Source: Amycolatopsis sp. NBC_01480
Lineage (GTDB): Bacteria > Actinomycetota > Actinomycetes > Mycobacteriales > Pseudonocardiaceae
NCBI RefSeq assembly: GCF_036227205.1
Contig: NZ_CP109442.1
Coordinates: 8,618,001-8,682,000 of the forward strand
Reading direction: 5' to 3'
Length of the DNA: 64,000 nucleotides
Each line of letters opens with the position of its first letter. Within the stretch, counting starts at the first letter, position 1. The notes below the pieces were generated by a model. The model was given only the letters and a program-made list of their open reading frames with translations, had not been told where the DNA came from and did not search any database. Positions 8,171 through 15,502 of the stretch are shown piece by piece. The translations under genes were made by a program, and so were the position numbers.

Positions 8171-8980
8171 TCAGCCGACCGCGCGCTCGCGCAGGTACGC
8201 CGCCGTCTCCGGGTCCGCCGGGTAGAACGACTCGATCACCAGCTCGGCGACGGTGACGTCGAGCGGGGTGCCGAAGGTCGCCACCGTGCTGAAGAACGTC
8301 AGCTCCGTGCCCTGGTGGAGGTAGCGCAGCGGGACGAAGATGTCGCCAGGGCCGGGCAGTTCGACCTCGGGCACCGGCTGGTCGCAGGGATAGCCGCGCA
8401 GTTCGGCCAGCAGTTCGGCGAGGCCGGCGTCCGCGGTCGCCTCGACCTGGCGGCGCAGGCGGCCGAGCAGGTGGGCACGCCACTCCCCCAGGTTCAGCAC
8501 GTTCGGCGCCATGCCGTCCGGGTGCAGGGTGACCCGCAGGACGTTCACCGGCGGCGTGAGCAGTTCCGGCGCGATGCCGTCGACGAGCACCTGCAGGCTC
8601 GCATTGGCGTCGACCAGGTTCCAGGCCCGGTCGACGACCGCGGCCGGATACGGTTCGTGCCCGGTGAGCAGCTGGCGCACCGCCTCCCGCACGGCCTTCA
8701 GCTCCGGCGCGGCCAGCTCGCTTTCGCCGTACGCGGGCGCGTATCCGGCCGCGAGCAGGAGCTGGTTGCGCTCCCGCAGCGGCACGTCGAGGTGCTCGCC
8801 CAGGCGCAGCACCATCTCGCGGCTCGGCCGGGACCGGCCGGTCTCCACGAAGCTCAGGTGCCGGGTCGAGATGTCGGCGGAGATGGCCAGGTCGAGCTGG
8901 CTGATCCGCCGCCGGTCGCGCCATTCGCGCAGTAGAACGCCGACCGCGCTGCGCGCCGGGGCCTTCACCGAAGTCGTCAC
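8171..8980 (-). CDS. XRE-family regulator with MmyB-like ligand-binding domain
   Basis: 269 residues. The N-terminal helix-turn-helix (about 13-70: LREWRDRRRISQLDLAI, STRHLSFVETGRSRPS) is joined to the MmyB-like PAS-type domain (about 95-265: AAVVDRAWNLVDANASL, FFSTVATFGTPLDVTVAELVIESFYPAD). Actinomycetes have many such regulators; several control the divergently transcribed neighbour. Here that neighbour is the SnoaL-like gene at 9164, with two related inverted repeats in between. The ligand is unknown. Confidence 0.88.
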   Translation of the reverse strand: MTTSVKAPARSAVGVLLREWRDRRRISQLDLAISADISTRHLSFVETGRSRPSREMVLRLGEHLDVPLRERNQLLLAAGYAPAYGESELAAPELKAVREAVRQLLTGHEPYPAAVVDRAWNLVDANASLQVLVDGIAPELLTPPVNVLRVTLHPDGMAPNVLNLGEWRAHLLGRLRRQVEATADAGLAELLAELRGYPCDQPVPEVELPGPGDIFVPLRYLHQGTELTFFSTVATFGTPLDVTVAELVIESFYPADPETAAYLRERAVG

Positions 8981-9014
8981 CCCCAGGACGCTACGGCCAA
9001 CGCGGAACCGGGGC

Positions 9015-9081
9015 CATTACCTTTCGGGTAATGACCCGCGGGCCGGATCCGGAGCCGCGGGCGTTACCTCCGGCGTAATCG
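9015..9081. promoter_or_regulatory. Candidate operators of the XRE regulator
   Basis: CATTACC-tttcg-GGTAATG is a perfect 7-bp inverted repeat at 9015-9033. A degenerate second copy (CGTTACCtccgGCGTAATCG) lies at 9062-9081. Both sit between the divergent regulator and SnoaL-like genes. Confidence 0.5.
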
Positions 9082-9163
9082 ACCCGGTGCCGCGCTCCCG
9101 GCAGTCTTGGCGGCAACGAGGACAGCGAACCCGTTGTCCCCCAGGAGGAACAGGAGCAGCACA

Positions 9164-9526
9164 GTGTCCGATGTGCACAACACGGTCGAGCAGTACATCG
9201 CCGTCTGGAACGAGACCGACGCCGAGCGCCGCAAGGCCCTGATCGCGGAGCTGTTCACCCCGGAGGCGACCTACACCGACCCGCTGGGCGCGGTCCGCGG
9301 CCACGACGGGATCGACGGTTTCATCGCCGGCGCGCAGGAGCAGTTCGCGGGCCTGTCCTTCCGGCTGCCCGCCGCGCCGGACGCCCACCACGACCTGGCG
9401 CGGTTCCAGTGGTACCTCAGCGCCCCGGGGGTGACCGAGCCGATCGCGATCGGCTTCGACGTGGTCGAGCTGGACGGCGGCCGGATCGCCAAGGTGCACG
9501 GGTTCCTGGACCGGGTCCCCGGCTGA
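9164..9526 (+). CDS. SnoaL-like/NTF2-fold protein
   Basis: 120 residues from the GTG at 9164, preceded by AGGAGCAGCACA. It has the compact alpha+beta cone pattern: YIAVWNETDAERR, LFTPEATYTDPLG, VRGHDGIDGFIAG, then strands ending VVELDGGRIAKVHGFLD. Family members are small isomerases, hydrolases or unknown ligand binders. It is divergent from the MmyB-type regulator, which commonly represses such a partner. The reaction is unknown. Confidence 0.82.
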   Translation: MSDVHNTVEQYIAVWNETDAERRKALIAELFTPEATYTDPLGAVRGHDGIDGFIAGAQEQFAGLSFRLPAAPDAHHDLARFQWYLSAPGVTEPIAIGFDVVELDGGRIAKVHGFLDRVPG

Positions 9527-9540
9527 GCGGCGCCGTTTTC

Positions 9541-9573
9541 CGGCGGCAGGCCCGAATCCCGGGCCTGCCGCCG
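9541..9573 (+). terminator. Hairpin terminator after the SnoaL-like gene
   Basis: A perfect 14-bp GC stem CGGCGGCAGGCCCG/CGGGCCTGCCGCCG with a five-base loop lies 14 bases after the stop. There is no T tract, as is common in actinomycetes. Confidence 0.6.
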
Positions 9574-9583
9574 GGAAAGTTAC

Positions 9584-9670
9584 GAGGTCTGGACCAGTCA
9601 GCTTTACGCCATCTGGTCCAGACCTCGAGCGGCTACATGGTCCAGACCTCGATACAGGAGGTCCGGACCA
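9584..9670. repeat. Array of four GGTCYRGACC-type elements forming two long hairpins
   Basis: Elements lie at 9584-9597, 9613-9626, 9638-9650 and 9658-9670. The first pair (GAGGTCTGGACCAG and its exact reverse complement) can form a 14-bp stem; the second pair a 13-bp stem with one mismatch. Each element holds a GGTC-N2-GACC core like operators of GntR/HutC-type regulators. No gene starts in this stretch. It lies on the minus strand directly after the glycine-riboswitch terminator. Confidence 0.6.
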
Positions 9671-9714
9671 CCTCGCGGCATCAGGAAAGAACGACCCGAA
9701 AATCCGCCTGAGAC

Positions 9715-9750
9715 AAGAAAACCCGGCGAGCCGAACGGCTCGAGCCGGGC
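9715..9750 (-). terminator. Rho-independent terminator of the glycine riboswitch
   Basis: Read on the minus strand, CCCGGCTCGAGCCG-TT-CGGCTCGCCGGG forms a strong stem with one bulge. It is followed directly by TTTTCTT, a rare real T tract for such GC-rich DNA. It lies about 20 bases beyond the second glycine aptamer. Confidence 0.8.
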
Positions 9751-9767
9751 CCTCCCCGCTCTGTCCG

Positions 9768-9965
9768 TACCCCGAGGGGCGCCTGAGAGTTTCACCCGCG
9801 TGGTGAGCCGGGTTTGCACCGTCGGCGGGATCGGCGGGTGGTCACCTGCCGATCCGCTTTCCAGAGGCGTCTGGTCCGCGCGGTCCGGGGTGCCTGAGAG
9901 GTTCCGGGGAGGAGTTGCTCCTTCGGCGCCGAGCTCGTGGATGCCGGCTCGGTCTCTCCCGCGCG
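9768..9965 (-). promoter_or_regulatory. Tandem glycine riboswitch (no gene behind it)
   Basis: Read on the minus strand, two glycine aptamers are recognisable. The conserved CTCTCAGGC occurs twice (complement of 9892-9900 and 9781-9789). GCGGGAGAG opens the first aptamer (about 9960), and GGTGCAAACC with GTGAAACTCTCAGGC marks the second. A terminator with T tract follows. Such riboswitches normally turn on gcvT/gcvP genes. Here the next 190 bases hold only the hairpin array, and beyond that the RNA would run antisense to the SnoaL-like gene. In mycobacteria gcvB (gcvP) follows the Rv1830 homologue, which is exactly the slot seen here. Confidence 0.85.
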
Positions 9966-10013
9966 GGTTCGTCGACCGCACTTCGTACTCTACCCCCGGC
10001 CCGCGGCCGATGA

Positions 10014-10595
10014 TCAGCCGGTGCGGCGGGCGTTGCGGCGCTGGGTGAGCTCGTCCGGCTCGACCGACTCGACGACCCCGCCGTCGGCGCGCTCGGCCTG
10101 GAACTCGTGGATCGTGCCGCTGATCTCCTGCATGGCGCCGCTGACCGCGATGCCGAACACACCCTGCCCGCCCTGGAGCAGGTCGACGATCTCCTCCGGC
10201 GAGGTGCACTCGTACACCGTGGTGCCGTCGGAGAAGAGGGTCACGCGCGCGAGGTCCCGCACGCCGCGCACCCGCAGGTGCTCGACCGCGACGCGGATGT
10301 TCTGCAGCGAGACCCCGGTGTCGAGCAGCCGCTTGACCACCTTGAGCACCAGGATGTCCTTGAACGAGTACAGCCGCTGCGAGCCCGAGCCGTGCGCGGT
10401 CCGGATGCTCGGGGCCACCAGTTTCGTCCGGGCCCAGTAGTCGAGCTGCCGGTAGGTGATCCCGGCGATCTGGCACGCGGCGGGGCCGCGGTAGCCGACC
10501 AGCTCGTCCGGCAACGAGGCGTCGGGGAACAGCTCGCCCTGCTCGCCGTCGGCGGCACGAACAGGCGGCCTCTCCGGACTACCAGCCTCGACCAC
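10014..10595 (-). CDS. MerR-family regulator, Rv1830 (ResR/McdR) homologue
   Basis: 193 residues from the GTG at 10595, which has GGGGAGG five bases upstream; frames extending to 10679 lack a ribosome site. After a short acidic N-terminus (GEQGELFPD), the winged MerR helix-turn-helix is clear (YRGPAACQIAGITYRQLDYWART, GSGSQRLYSFKDILVLKVVKRLL), followed by a regulatory region (VTLFSDGTTVYECTSPEEIVDLL). This matches mycobacterial Rv1830, a regulator of growth and post-antibiotic recovery. Gene order to the right (DUF151, FtsR, GarA, GcvH) is the mycobacterial order. The tandem glycine riboswitch lies immediately downstream. Confidence 0.88.
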   Translation of the reverse strand: MVEAGSPERPPVRAADGEQGELFPDASLPDELVGYRGPAACQIAGITYRQLDYWARTKLVAPSIRTAHGSGSQRLYSFKDILVLKVVKRLLDTGVSLQNIRVAVEHLRVRGVRDLARVTLFSDGTTVYECTSPEEIVDLLQGGQGVFGIAVSGAMQEISGTIHEFQAERADGGVVESVEPDELTQRRNARRTG

Positions 10596-10843
10596 GCAAG
10601 CCTCCCCTCGCCCGACCTGGCGGCCGGCGAATGACAGCCGGTCGAGCCCAGAGCGGGATCGGCCGGGGAGAACCGCCACGATCGCGCCCCAGTCAGCGAA
10701 TCACATCGTGGCGATTTACCGCCTTTGACGGTAAGCCCGAGCCGCGGGGCGGTCAACGCGACGCGCGGCGCACCTCAAGCCCGTCTTGAGCCTTTGGTCC
10801 GTTCGCCGTACGGATTGCCAGGATTTACTCAGCCGTGTTACTT

Positions 10844-10861
10844 TTTACTCATGCGAGTAAA
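10844..10861. promoter_or_regulatory. Palindromic operator overlapping a TetR start codon
   Basis: TTTACTC-ATGC-GAGTAAA is a perfect 7-bp inverted repeat whose spacer contains the ATG at 10851. A related half site (TTTACTC) lies about 20 bases upstream. There is no ribosome site before the ATG, so the transcript may be leaderless and self-repressed. Confidence 0.55.
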
Positions 10862-11492
10862 CTTCGACACGCAGGCCGAACTGGGGCTGAGCGTCACGGA
10901 GGCGACGACCCGCGCGCAGATCATCAGCGCCACCATCGCGACGATCGCCGACCACGGGTACCGCCGGACCACCTTCTCGAAGATCAAGGAGCGCGCGGGC
11001 CTGAGCAGCACGCGGATGATCTCCTACCACTTCACCAGCAAGGCCGGCCTCATGCAGGCCGTGCTGAGCACGGTGTCCGAGACCAAGACGATGTTCCTGC
11101 AGCACCGCAGCGCCGGGGTCGATCCCGGCGACCGGCCGGCCAACCTGCGCGCGCACATCGAGACCTCGGTGGCGTTCCTGCGCGACTATCCCGAGTGCGT
11201 GCGGGTGCTGGTGGAGTTCGGCGCGAACGCCGACGACGCGGACGGCTGGGCGATGACCTCGGTGCTGGTCAGCGAGCTGCGCGTCGGCGCCGTGCACCGG
11301 CAGCTCAAGCAGGGCCAGGCGGAGGGGGCGTTCGGCGAGTTCGCGCCGGAGGTGATGGCGATGTCGATCGCCCAGGCCATCGACGGCGTGGCGGCGGCGT
11401 ACGCGGCGGACCCGTCGATCGACCTCGACCGCTACGGCCGCGAACTGGCGGACCTGTTCGAGCGGGCGACCGCGCCGACCGGAAAGAGCTGA
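10851..11492 (+). CDS. TetR-family regulator
   Basis: 213 residues; the ATG at 10851 lies inside a perfect inverted repeat. The helix-turn-helix is at about residues 20-65 (TRAQIISATIATIADHGYRRTTFSKIKERAG, here broken by no gap; ISYHFTSKAGLMQAV), and the rest is the usual helical ligand domain. It is a single gene divergent from the Rv1830 homologue (171 bases apart) and ends at a 21-bp palindrome shared with the converging DUF151 gene. Ligand and targets are unknown; autoregulation through the start-codon operator is likely. Confidence 0.87.
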   Translation: MRVNFDTQAELGLSVTEATTRAQIISATIATIADHGYRRTTFSKIKERAGLSSTRMISYHFTSKAGLMQAVLSTVSETKTMFLQHRSAGVDPGDRPANLRAHIETSVAFLRDYPECVRVLVEFGANADDADGWAMTSVLVSELRVGAVHRQLKQGQAEGAFGEFAPEVMAMSIAQAIDGVAAAYAADPSIDLDRYGRELADLFERATAPTGKS

Positions 11493-11504
11493 TCCCGGCG
11501 AAGT

Positions 11505-11555
11505 CCCTGAAGGCCACCATGAGGGCATTTCCGACCCTCATGGTGGCCTTCAGGG
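11505..11555. repeat. Perfect 21-bp palindrome (intergenic repeat/bidirectional terminator)
   Basis: Two exact 21-base arms (11505-11525 and 11535-11555; outer bases CCCTGAAGG, inner CATGAGGG) flank a nine-base loop. It separates convergent genes. Similar long palindromes occur at 19604, 28889 and 37790. Confidence 0.8.
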
Positions 11556-11625
11556 CCCTGGGGATCGGGGCCGCCGGCACGGCGGCGGCTCGAAGTGGCG
11601 AACGTGTCCGGTCCGGCCGCCTGGC

Positions 11626-12099
11626 TCAGGTGTCGGCGCCGCGGAAGTCTTCGGGGGACACGGAGTCGAGGAACTCGCGGAACTTCTCGACCTCGTCCTC
11701 CTGCTCGTCCGGGATGATCAGGCCGGCCTCTTCCAGCACCGCGTCCACGGCGTGGATGGGCACGCCGATCCGCAGCGCCAGCGCGACGGAGTCGCTCGGG
11801 CGGGCGGACACCCGGATGTCGCCGTCGAAGACGAGCTCGGCGAAGAAGGTGCCTTCTTTCAGGTCGGTGATCACGACCTGCTCCAGCTCGCGGCCGAGCG
11901 CCCCGATGACCTCTTTGAGCAGGTCGTGGGTCAGCGGCCGGGCGGGACGGACTCCCTGTTGCTCCAAGGCGATCGCGGTGGCTTCGACCGAGCCGATCCA
12001 GATCGGCAGGTACCGCTCGCCGTCGGTCTCCCGCAGCAACAAGATCGGCTGATTCGCGGGCAGCTCCACCCGCACGCCCACGACGCGCATCTCGCTCAT
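11626..12099 (-). CDS. DUF151 bifunctional nuclease-family protein (Rv1829 homologue)
   Basis: 157 residues from the ATG at 12099, with GGGAGG upstream. DUF151 motifs: ILLLRETDGERYLPIWIG (near 20), HDLLKEVIGALG (near 58), VSARPSDSVALALRIGVPI (near 98). The acidic C-terminal tail (EQEDEVEKFREFLDSVSPEDF) is typical of the actinobacterial members. Plant and Thermotoga relatives have nuclease activity; for the actinobacterial protein the role is not settled. It sits between ftsR and the Rv1830 homologue, as in mycobacteria. Confidence 0.9.
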   Translation of the reverse strand: MSEMRVVGVRVELPANQPILLLRETDGERYLPIWIGSVEATAIALEQQGVRPARPLTHDLLKEVIGALGRELEQVVITDLKEGTFFAELVFDGDIRVSARPSDSVALALRIGVPIHAVDAVLEEAGLIIPDEQEDEVEKFREFLDSVSPEDFRGADT

Positions 12100-12319
12100 C
12101 GGGCTTCGCCTCCCTCTCGTGCGCACGGGCCGCAGCGCTTCACGACGTACTCGCGCCGATGGTTCCGACGCTACCCGTCCTGCGGGCGCTGTGCTCGCTA
12201 GTGGCGGACTTTCTCGGTTCGCGGCGCCGCAAACCGTTCCCTCACGGTACGGCATACGGACGCGAACATTCAGTCATTGACATTCGAAGTAAAAGGGGAT
12301 CGTGGGCGGGACAACCGGT

Positions 12320-13081
12320 TCAGCCCCCGGTGACGCCCCGGATCCCGGCTTTGACGAGCAGCGTGTGCAGCGTCACGGTCAGCGCCGCCAGCTCCCGCAC
12401 CACTTCGTCGGCCCGGGCTTTCGCGCCGGTGTCACGGTGGCGATACACGGGCGTCACAATCTGCTCGAGCAAACCGACTTCGCGATCGGCGGCGGCGCGG
12501 AAGGCCCGCAGATGCCGCGGCTCGATACCGAATTCGGTCATCGCCTTCACGGTGCGCGCGACGTGCACCGCGTCCGGGTCGAAGAAGCCGGCCGCGCCGG
12601 GCCGCACGAGCCCGTACTGCTGCAGCTCGGCCAGCGTCGCGGCGTCGATGCCGGCTTGCGCCAGCAGCTCCTCCTGGGTCAGCCGGACCTCGCGGTCGGT
12701 CTCGAAGTCCGACGGCCCCGGGAGGCCGCCGTTCTCCGCCGGCGCGTCGAGCGGCACCAGTTTCCGCGGCAGCCGCGGAGTGATCGCGGCGGGCTCCGCC
12801 CCGGAGTCCGCCGCGTCCAGTTGTTCCTTGATCACCTTGAGCGGGAGGTAGTGGTCCCGCTGCGCGGACAGCACGAAGCGGAGCCGCTCCACGTCCGCCG
12901 CGGCGAACTGCCGGTACCCCGAGGCGGTCCGGCCCGGCAGGACCAGGCCTTCCGCCTCGAGGAACCGGATCTTGGAGATGGTGACATCGGGGAAGTCGCC
13001 GCGCAGCTGCGCCAGCACCGCCCCGATGCTCAACCCGTCGCGCCGGGCCTCCGAACGACCGGGCTGCCCGGCCGCCGTCAC
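12320..13081 (-). CDS. ftsR: MerR-family regulator FtsR (Rv1828 homologue)
   Basis: 253 residues; the GTG start overlaps the garA stop by GTGA. The N-terminal MerR helix-turn-helix is LSIGAVLAQLRGDFPDVTIS with IRFLEAEGLVLPGRTASGYRQF. A linker leads to a second helical region (VRLTQEELLAQAGI, then KAMTEFGIEPRHLRAF). The corynebacterial orthologue activates ftsZ, and the mycobacterial one (Rv1828) lies in the same position after garA. It is probably a cytosolic activator coordinating division, translated together with GarA. Confidence 0.9.
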   Translation of the reverse strand: MTAAGQPGRSEARRDGLSIGAVLAQLRGDFPDVTISKIRFLEAEGLVLPGRTASGYRQFAAADVERLRFVLSAQRDHYLPLKVIKEQLDAADSGAEPAAITPRLPRKLVPLDAPAENGGLPGPSDFETDREVRLTQEELLAQAGIDAATLAELQQYGLVRPGAAGFFDPDAVHVARTVKAMTEFGIEPRHLRAFRAAADREVGLLEQIVTPVYRHRDTGAKARADEVVRELAALTVTLHTLLVKAGIRGVTGG

Positions 13082-13545
13082 TGCGCCCCCTGGCCCCCGT
13101 GACCCGGGCCGGTCAGGAAGACCAGGCGGAACTTCCCGATCTGCACCTCGTCACCGCCGGCCAGCACGGCCTGGTCGACCGGCTCCCGGTTGACGTAGGT
13201 GCCGTTCAGGCTGCCGACGTCGATCACCACGAACTCGCCGCCCTCACGCCGGAATTCGGCGTGCCGGCGGGAGACAGTGACGTCGTCGAGGAAGATGTCG
13301 CTGTCCGGGTGCCGCCCGGCGCTGGTGGTGTCCCGGTCGAGCAGGAAGCGCGAACCCGCGTTGGGGCCGCGCTTCACCACCAGAAGCGCGGAACCCGGCG
13401 GCAGGGCGTCGACGCCCTGGACCGGTGCCTCGGCAGCCGGGGCGGACTCGTGGCCTTCGACGTCGGCCAGGAAGTCGGCCCGGAAGACAGAGGTCCGCTC
13501 CGGAGACTGCTCCGGGGGAACGCCGGGCCCGTCGTTCGTGCTCAC
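13078..13545 (-). CDS. garA: FHA-domain protein GarA/OdhI
   Basis: 155 residues; GTG at 13545 after AGAGGAGAGCTCAG. The C-terminal FHA domain (about 55-145) is nearly invariant: LLVVKRGPNAGSRFLLD, SAGRHPDSDIFLDDVTVSRR, GSLNGTYVNREPVD, GDEVQIGKFRLVFLTGP. GarA binds and inhibits 2-oxoglutarate dehydrogenase and activates glutamate dehydrogenase when unphosphorylated. The N-terminal kinase motif of mycobacteria is ETTSVFRADFL; here it reads ERTSVFRADFL, so the first Thr (PknG site) is Arg while the PknB-type Thr remains. It is co-translated with ftsR. Confidence 0.93.
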   Translation of the reverse strand: MSTNDGPGVPPEQSPERTSVFRADFLADVEGHESAPAAEAPVQGVDALPPGSALLVVKRGPNAGSRFLLDRDTTSAGRHPDSDIFLDDVTVSRRHAEFRREGGEFVVIDVGSLNGTYVNREPVDQAVLAGGDEVQIGKFRLVFLTGPGHGGQGAQ

Positions 13546-13679
13546 CTGAGCTCTCCTCTACACAAGATAAAACCATTGACCAAGAACGTGTAGCTGCCAA
13601 CGTACCGTGCCTGATCGGTTCCGGACCCCGGGGCTCCCCCTTCCGCGAGCGGACGCCCCGGGCCAGGTGCGAACCGGGC

Positions 13680-14063
13680 TCAGCCGGCGATGAGCGCCTG
13701 GTAGGCCTCGGCTTCGAGCAGGGCCTCGAGGCCCGCGCTGTCGTCGAGCCGGATCTCCACGAGCCAGCCCTCGCCGTACGGGTCGGAGTTGATCAGCTCG
13801 GGCGACTCGGCGACCGCGTCGTTCACCGCGACGATCTCGCCGTCCACGGGCGCGAACAGCTCGGAGACGCTCTTGGTCGACTCCACCTCGCCGAACACGT
13901 CGCCGGTGCCGACCTGCTTGCCCACCTCGGGCAGGTCCACGAACACGACGTCGCCGAGCTGGTCCTGCGCGTACTCGGTGATGCCCACCCGGACCACGGA
14001 GCCCGCGCGCGTGGCGACCCACTCGTGTTCCTCGGTGTAGCGGAGTTCTTCCGGAGTGGACAA
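13680..14063 (-). CDS. gcvH: Glycine cleavage system H protein
   Basis: 127 residues. The lipoyl-lysine motif GEVESTKSVSELFAPV places the modified Lys at residue 64. The start (LRYTEEHEWV) and the SDPYGEGWLVEI block are typical. GcvH carries the aminomethyl group between the P, T and L proteins of the glycine cleavage system. No P, T or L gene is in the window, although a glycine riboswitch is present 3.7 kb downstream in the same orientation. Confidence 0.95.
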   Translation of the reverse strand: MSTPEELRYTEEHEWVATRAGSVVRVGITEYAQDQLGDVVFVDLPEVGKQVGTGDVFGEVESTKSVSELFAPVDGEIVAVNDAVAESPELINSDPYGEGWLVEIRLDDSAGLEALLEAEAYQALIAG

Positions 14064-14107
14064 GGCCGCTCCCCTTCCTCGTGCCGTCTGCTACGGGCAG
14101 TCTTCCA

Positions 14108-14701
14108 TCACCGGGGGCGCAGCGCGCGCACGACCTGCACGACGTACAGCACCCCGGACCAGAGGTAGAGCACCCCGCCCCAGATGGTGAACGCGTACGC
14201 GATCGGCCGGGCGACCGCGGCCAGGTCCGAGCCGCCCTGGGTGAGCAGCAGGAACGGGAAGGCGTACATCAGCACGAAGGTCGCGCCCTTGCCGATGTAG
14301 GTGACCTCGGGCGGCGCGAAGCCGCGGCGGCGCAGCACCAGCACGCAGACCGCGAGCACCAGCTCGCGCAGCACCAGCGGCACCACCACCCACCACGGGA
14401 TGATGCCGCGCAGCAGGAACGCCACCAGCGTGGCCAGGATGTACAGCCGGTCCGCGGCCGGGTCGAGCAGCTGCCCGAGCCGCGACATCTGGTCCAGCCA
14501 GCGGGCGAGCTTGCCGTCGAGCCAGTCGGTCAGCGCGGAGAAGACGAGCACCGCCAGCGCCCAGCCGTCCTCCTTCGGGCCGAGCAGCAGCCACAGGAAG
14601 ACGGGCACGCCGGCCAGCCGCAGCAGGGACAGCATGTTGGGGACGTTGAACGCCTGCCGCAGCAGGGAAGGCTCCGTCTTGGGCTCGGGGACCGTGGTCA
14701 C
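14108..14701 (-). CDS. CDP-alcohol phosphatidyltransferase (Rv1822/PgsA2-like)
   Basis: 197 residues. The full catalytic motif D-x2-DG-x2-AR-x8-G-x3-D-x3-D is present (Asp59, Asp62, Gly63, Ala66, Arg67, Gly76, Asp80, Asp84). About six transmembrane helices follow the pattern of PgsA-type enzymes. The reaction joins CDP-diacylglycerol to an alcohol to make a phospholipid at the inner membrane. The mycobacterial homologue upstream of gcvH is annotated PgsA2; the exact alcohol acceptor (glycerol-3-phosphate or other) cannot be told from sequence. Confidence 0.87.
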   Translation of the reverse strand: MTTVPEPKTEPSLLRQAFNVPNMLSLLRLAGVPVFLWLLLGPKEDGWALAVLVFSALTDWLDGKLARWLDQMSRLGQLLDPAADRLYILATLVAFLLRGIIPWWVVVPLVLRELVLAVCVLVLRRRGFAPPEVTYIGKGATFVLMYAFPFLLLTQGGSDLAAVARPIAYAFTIWGGVLYLWSGVLYVVQVVRALRPR

Positions 14702-14953
14702 CCGCCCAGCCTAGAGGGGCGGGCAGGCGGGGGAACCGATGGTCACGCGGCCGGGCGCGTCGGCTGGGTGGGGTGCCCGAGGCGCGCGCGGCTGGGCCGC
14801 ACTGGTCGAGGCGGCGGGGTGCGGTGGGCACGCGCGGGCCGGGATAGCGGCGACGGGGGCCGGTCGCGCCGAGAGGCGTCAGGCGGAGGGATGGTCACGC
14901 GGCCGGGGCGCGGGCTCTGCGGCGCCGCGACCCGGCCGCGGGGTTCTGGGGCG
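14702..14953. other. Very GC-rich intergenic stretch without a supported gene
   Basis: I see no gene with a ribosome site here. A short direct repeat, GATGGTCACGCGGCCGGG, occurs at about 14737 and 14889 (150 bases apart). It lies between minus-strand genes and probably holds the promoter of the phosphatidyltransferase. Confidence 0.5.
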
Positions 14954-15184
14954 TCAGCAGGCGCGGCGGCGGCTGTGGGTCCAGCCGCGGCGCTGGACCT
15001 CGGCGCTGCTCAGCGCCTCGGGACGGCCGCGGTAATCGGTGCCGACCCAGCGGGCGCGGCCGGGGCGGCCCTCCAGGACGTAAGGGCGTCCGTCGCACCA
15101 CACGACGCTGCAGGGGACGGTCGGCGGGGTGGTCGGGGTGGCTGACGGCGGGGCGCTGGGCTCGCTGGCTGCTGAGGTAGTCAT
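14954..15184 (-). CDS. Small protein of unknown function
   Basis: 76 residues from the ATG at 15184 (an upstream start at 15223 is possible). The first 25 residues are Ser/Pro/Thr/Ala-rich. The rest is a compact domain with VVWCDGRPYVLEGRPGRARWVG, then DYRGRPEALSSAEVQRRGW and a basic tail ending in Cys. The Trp/Arg/Gly-rich pattern recurs in small Pseudonocardiaceae proteins, but I cannot name a family. Codon use (GC-rich third positions) fits a real gene; the ribosome site is weak (AGAGAG). Confidence 0.5.
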   Translation of the reverse strand: MTTSAASEPSAPPSATPTTPPTVPCSVVWCDGRPYVLEGRPGRARWVGTDYRGRPEALSSAEVQRRGWTHSRRRAC

Positions 15185-15502
15185 CGCTCTCTGGGTTCGG
15201 GACGGCGGGACATCGGGGACCACGAACGCTTCAGGCGCTCACCTTGTTCTTCGGCAACCGGGGCGCCCGCGTTAACCGCCCCGGCCCTGATTCGTCCGAT
15301 CGATTCGGGATGACCGCCCAGTGTTTCCCTGTGTAAACGCGAGATTAATCGTCCACAGTGGACAGTGCGTCAGCGGGACCGGCGCGGCGGGACCACCCGG
15401 GCGGCGGTATCTTCGCCCGCCCGCGCCGGGTGTCGGTGCGCCTCGTGTCCGCTCGCGCGGGTCAGAATGACCCGGACGAACCCTTGGCGGAAAGGACTGA
15501 CG
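15185..15502. other. Divergent promoter region, no gene seen
   Basis: 318 bases between a minus-strand small gene and a plus-strand lipoprotein. It holds an inverted repeat GTCCAC-A-GTGGAC near 15352-15364 and AT-richer bases (GAGATTAATC) near 15340 that could be promoter elements. No ORF with a ribosome site is visible. Confidence 0.4.

Noticed and set aside
14737..14910. Direct repeat GATGGTCACGCGGCCGGG as a mobile or attachment site
   Set aside because: Only one 18-base match in very GC-rich DNA, with no further structure.
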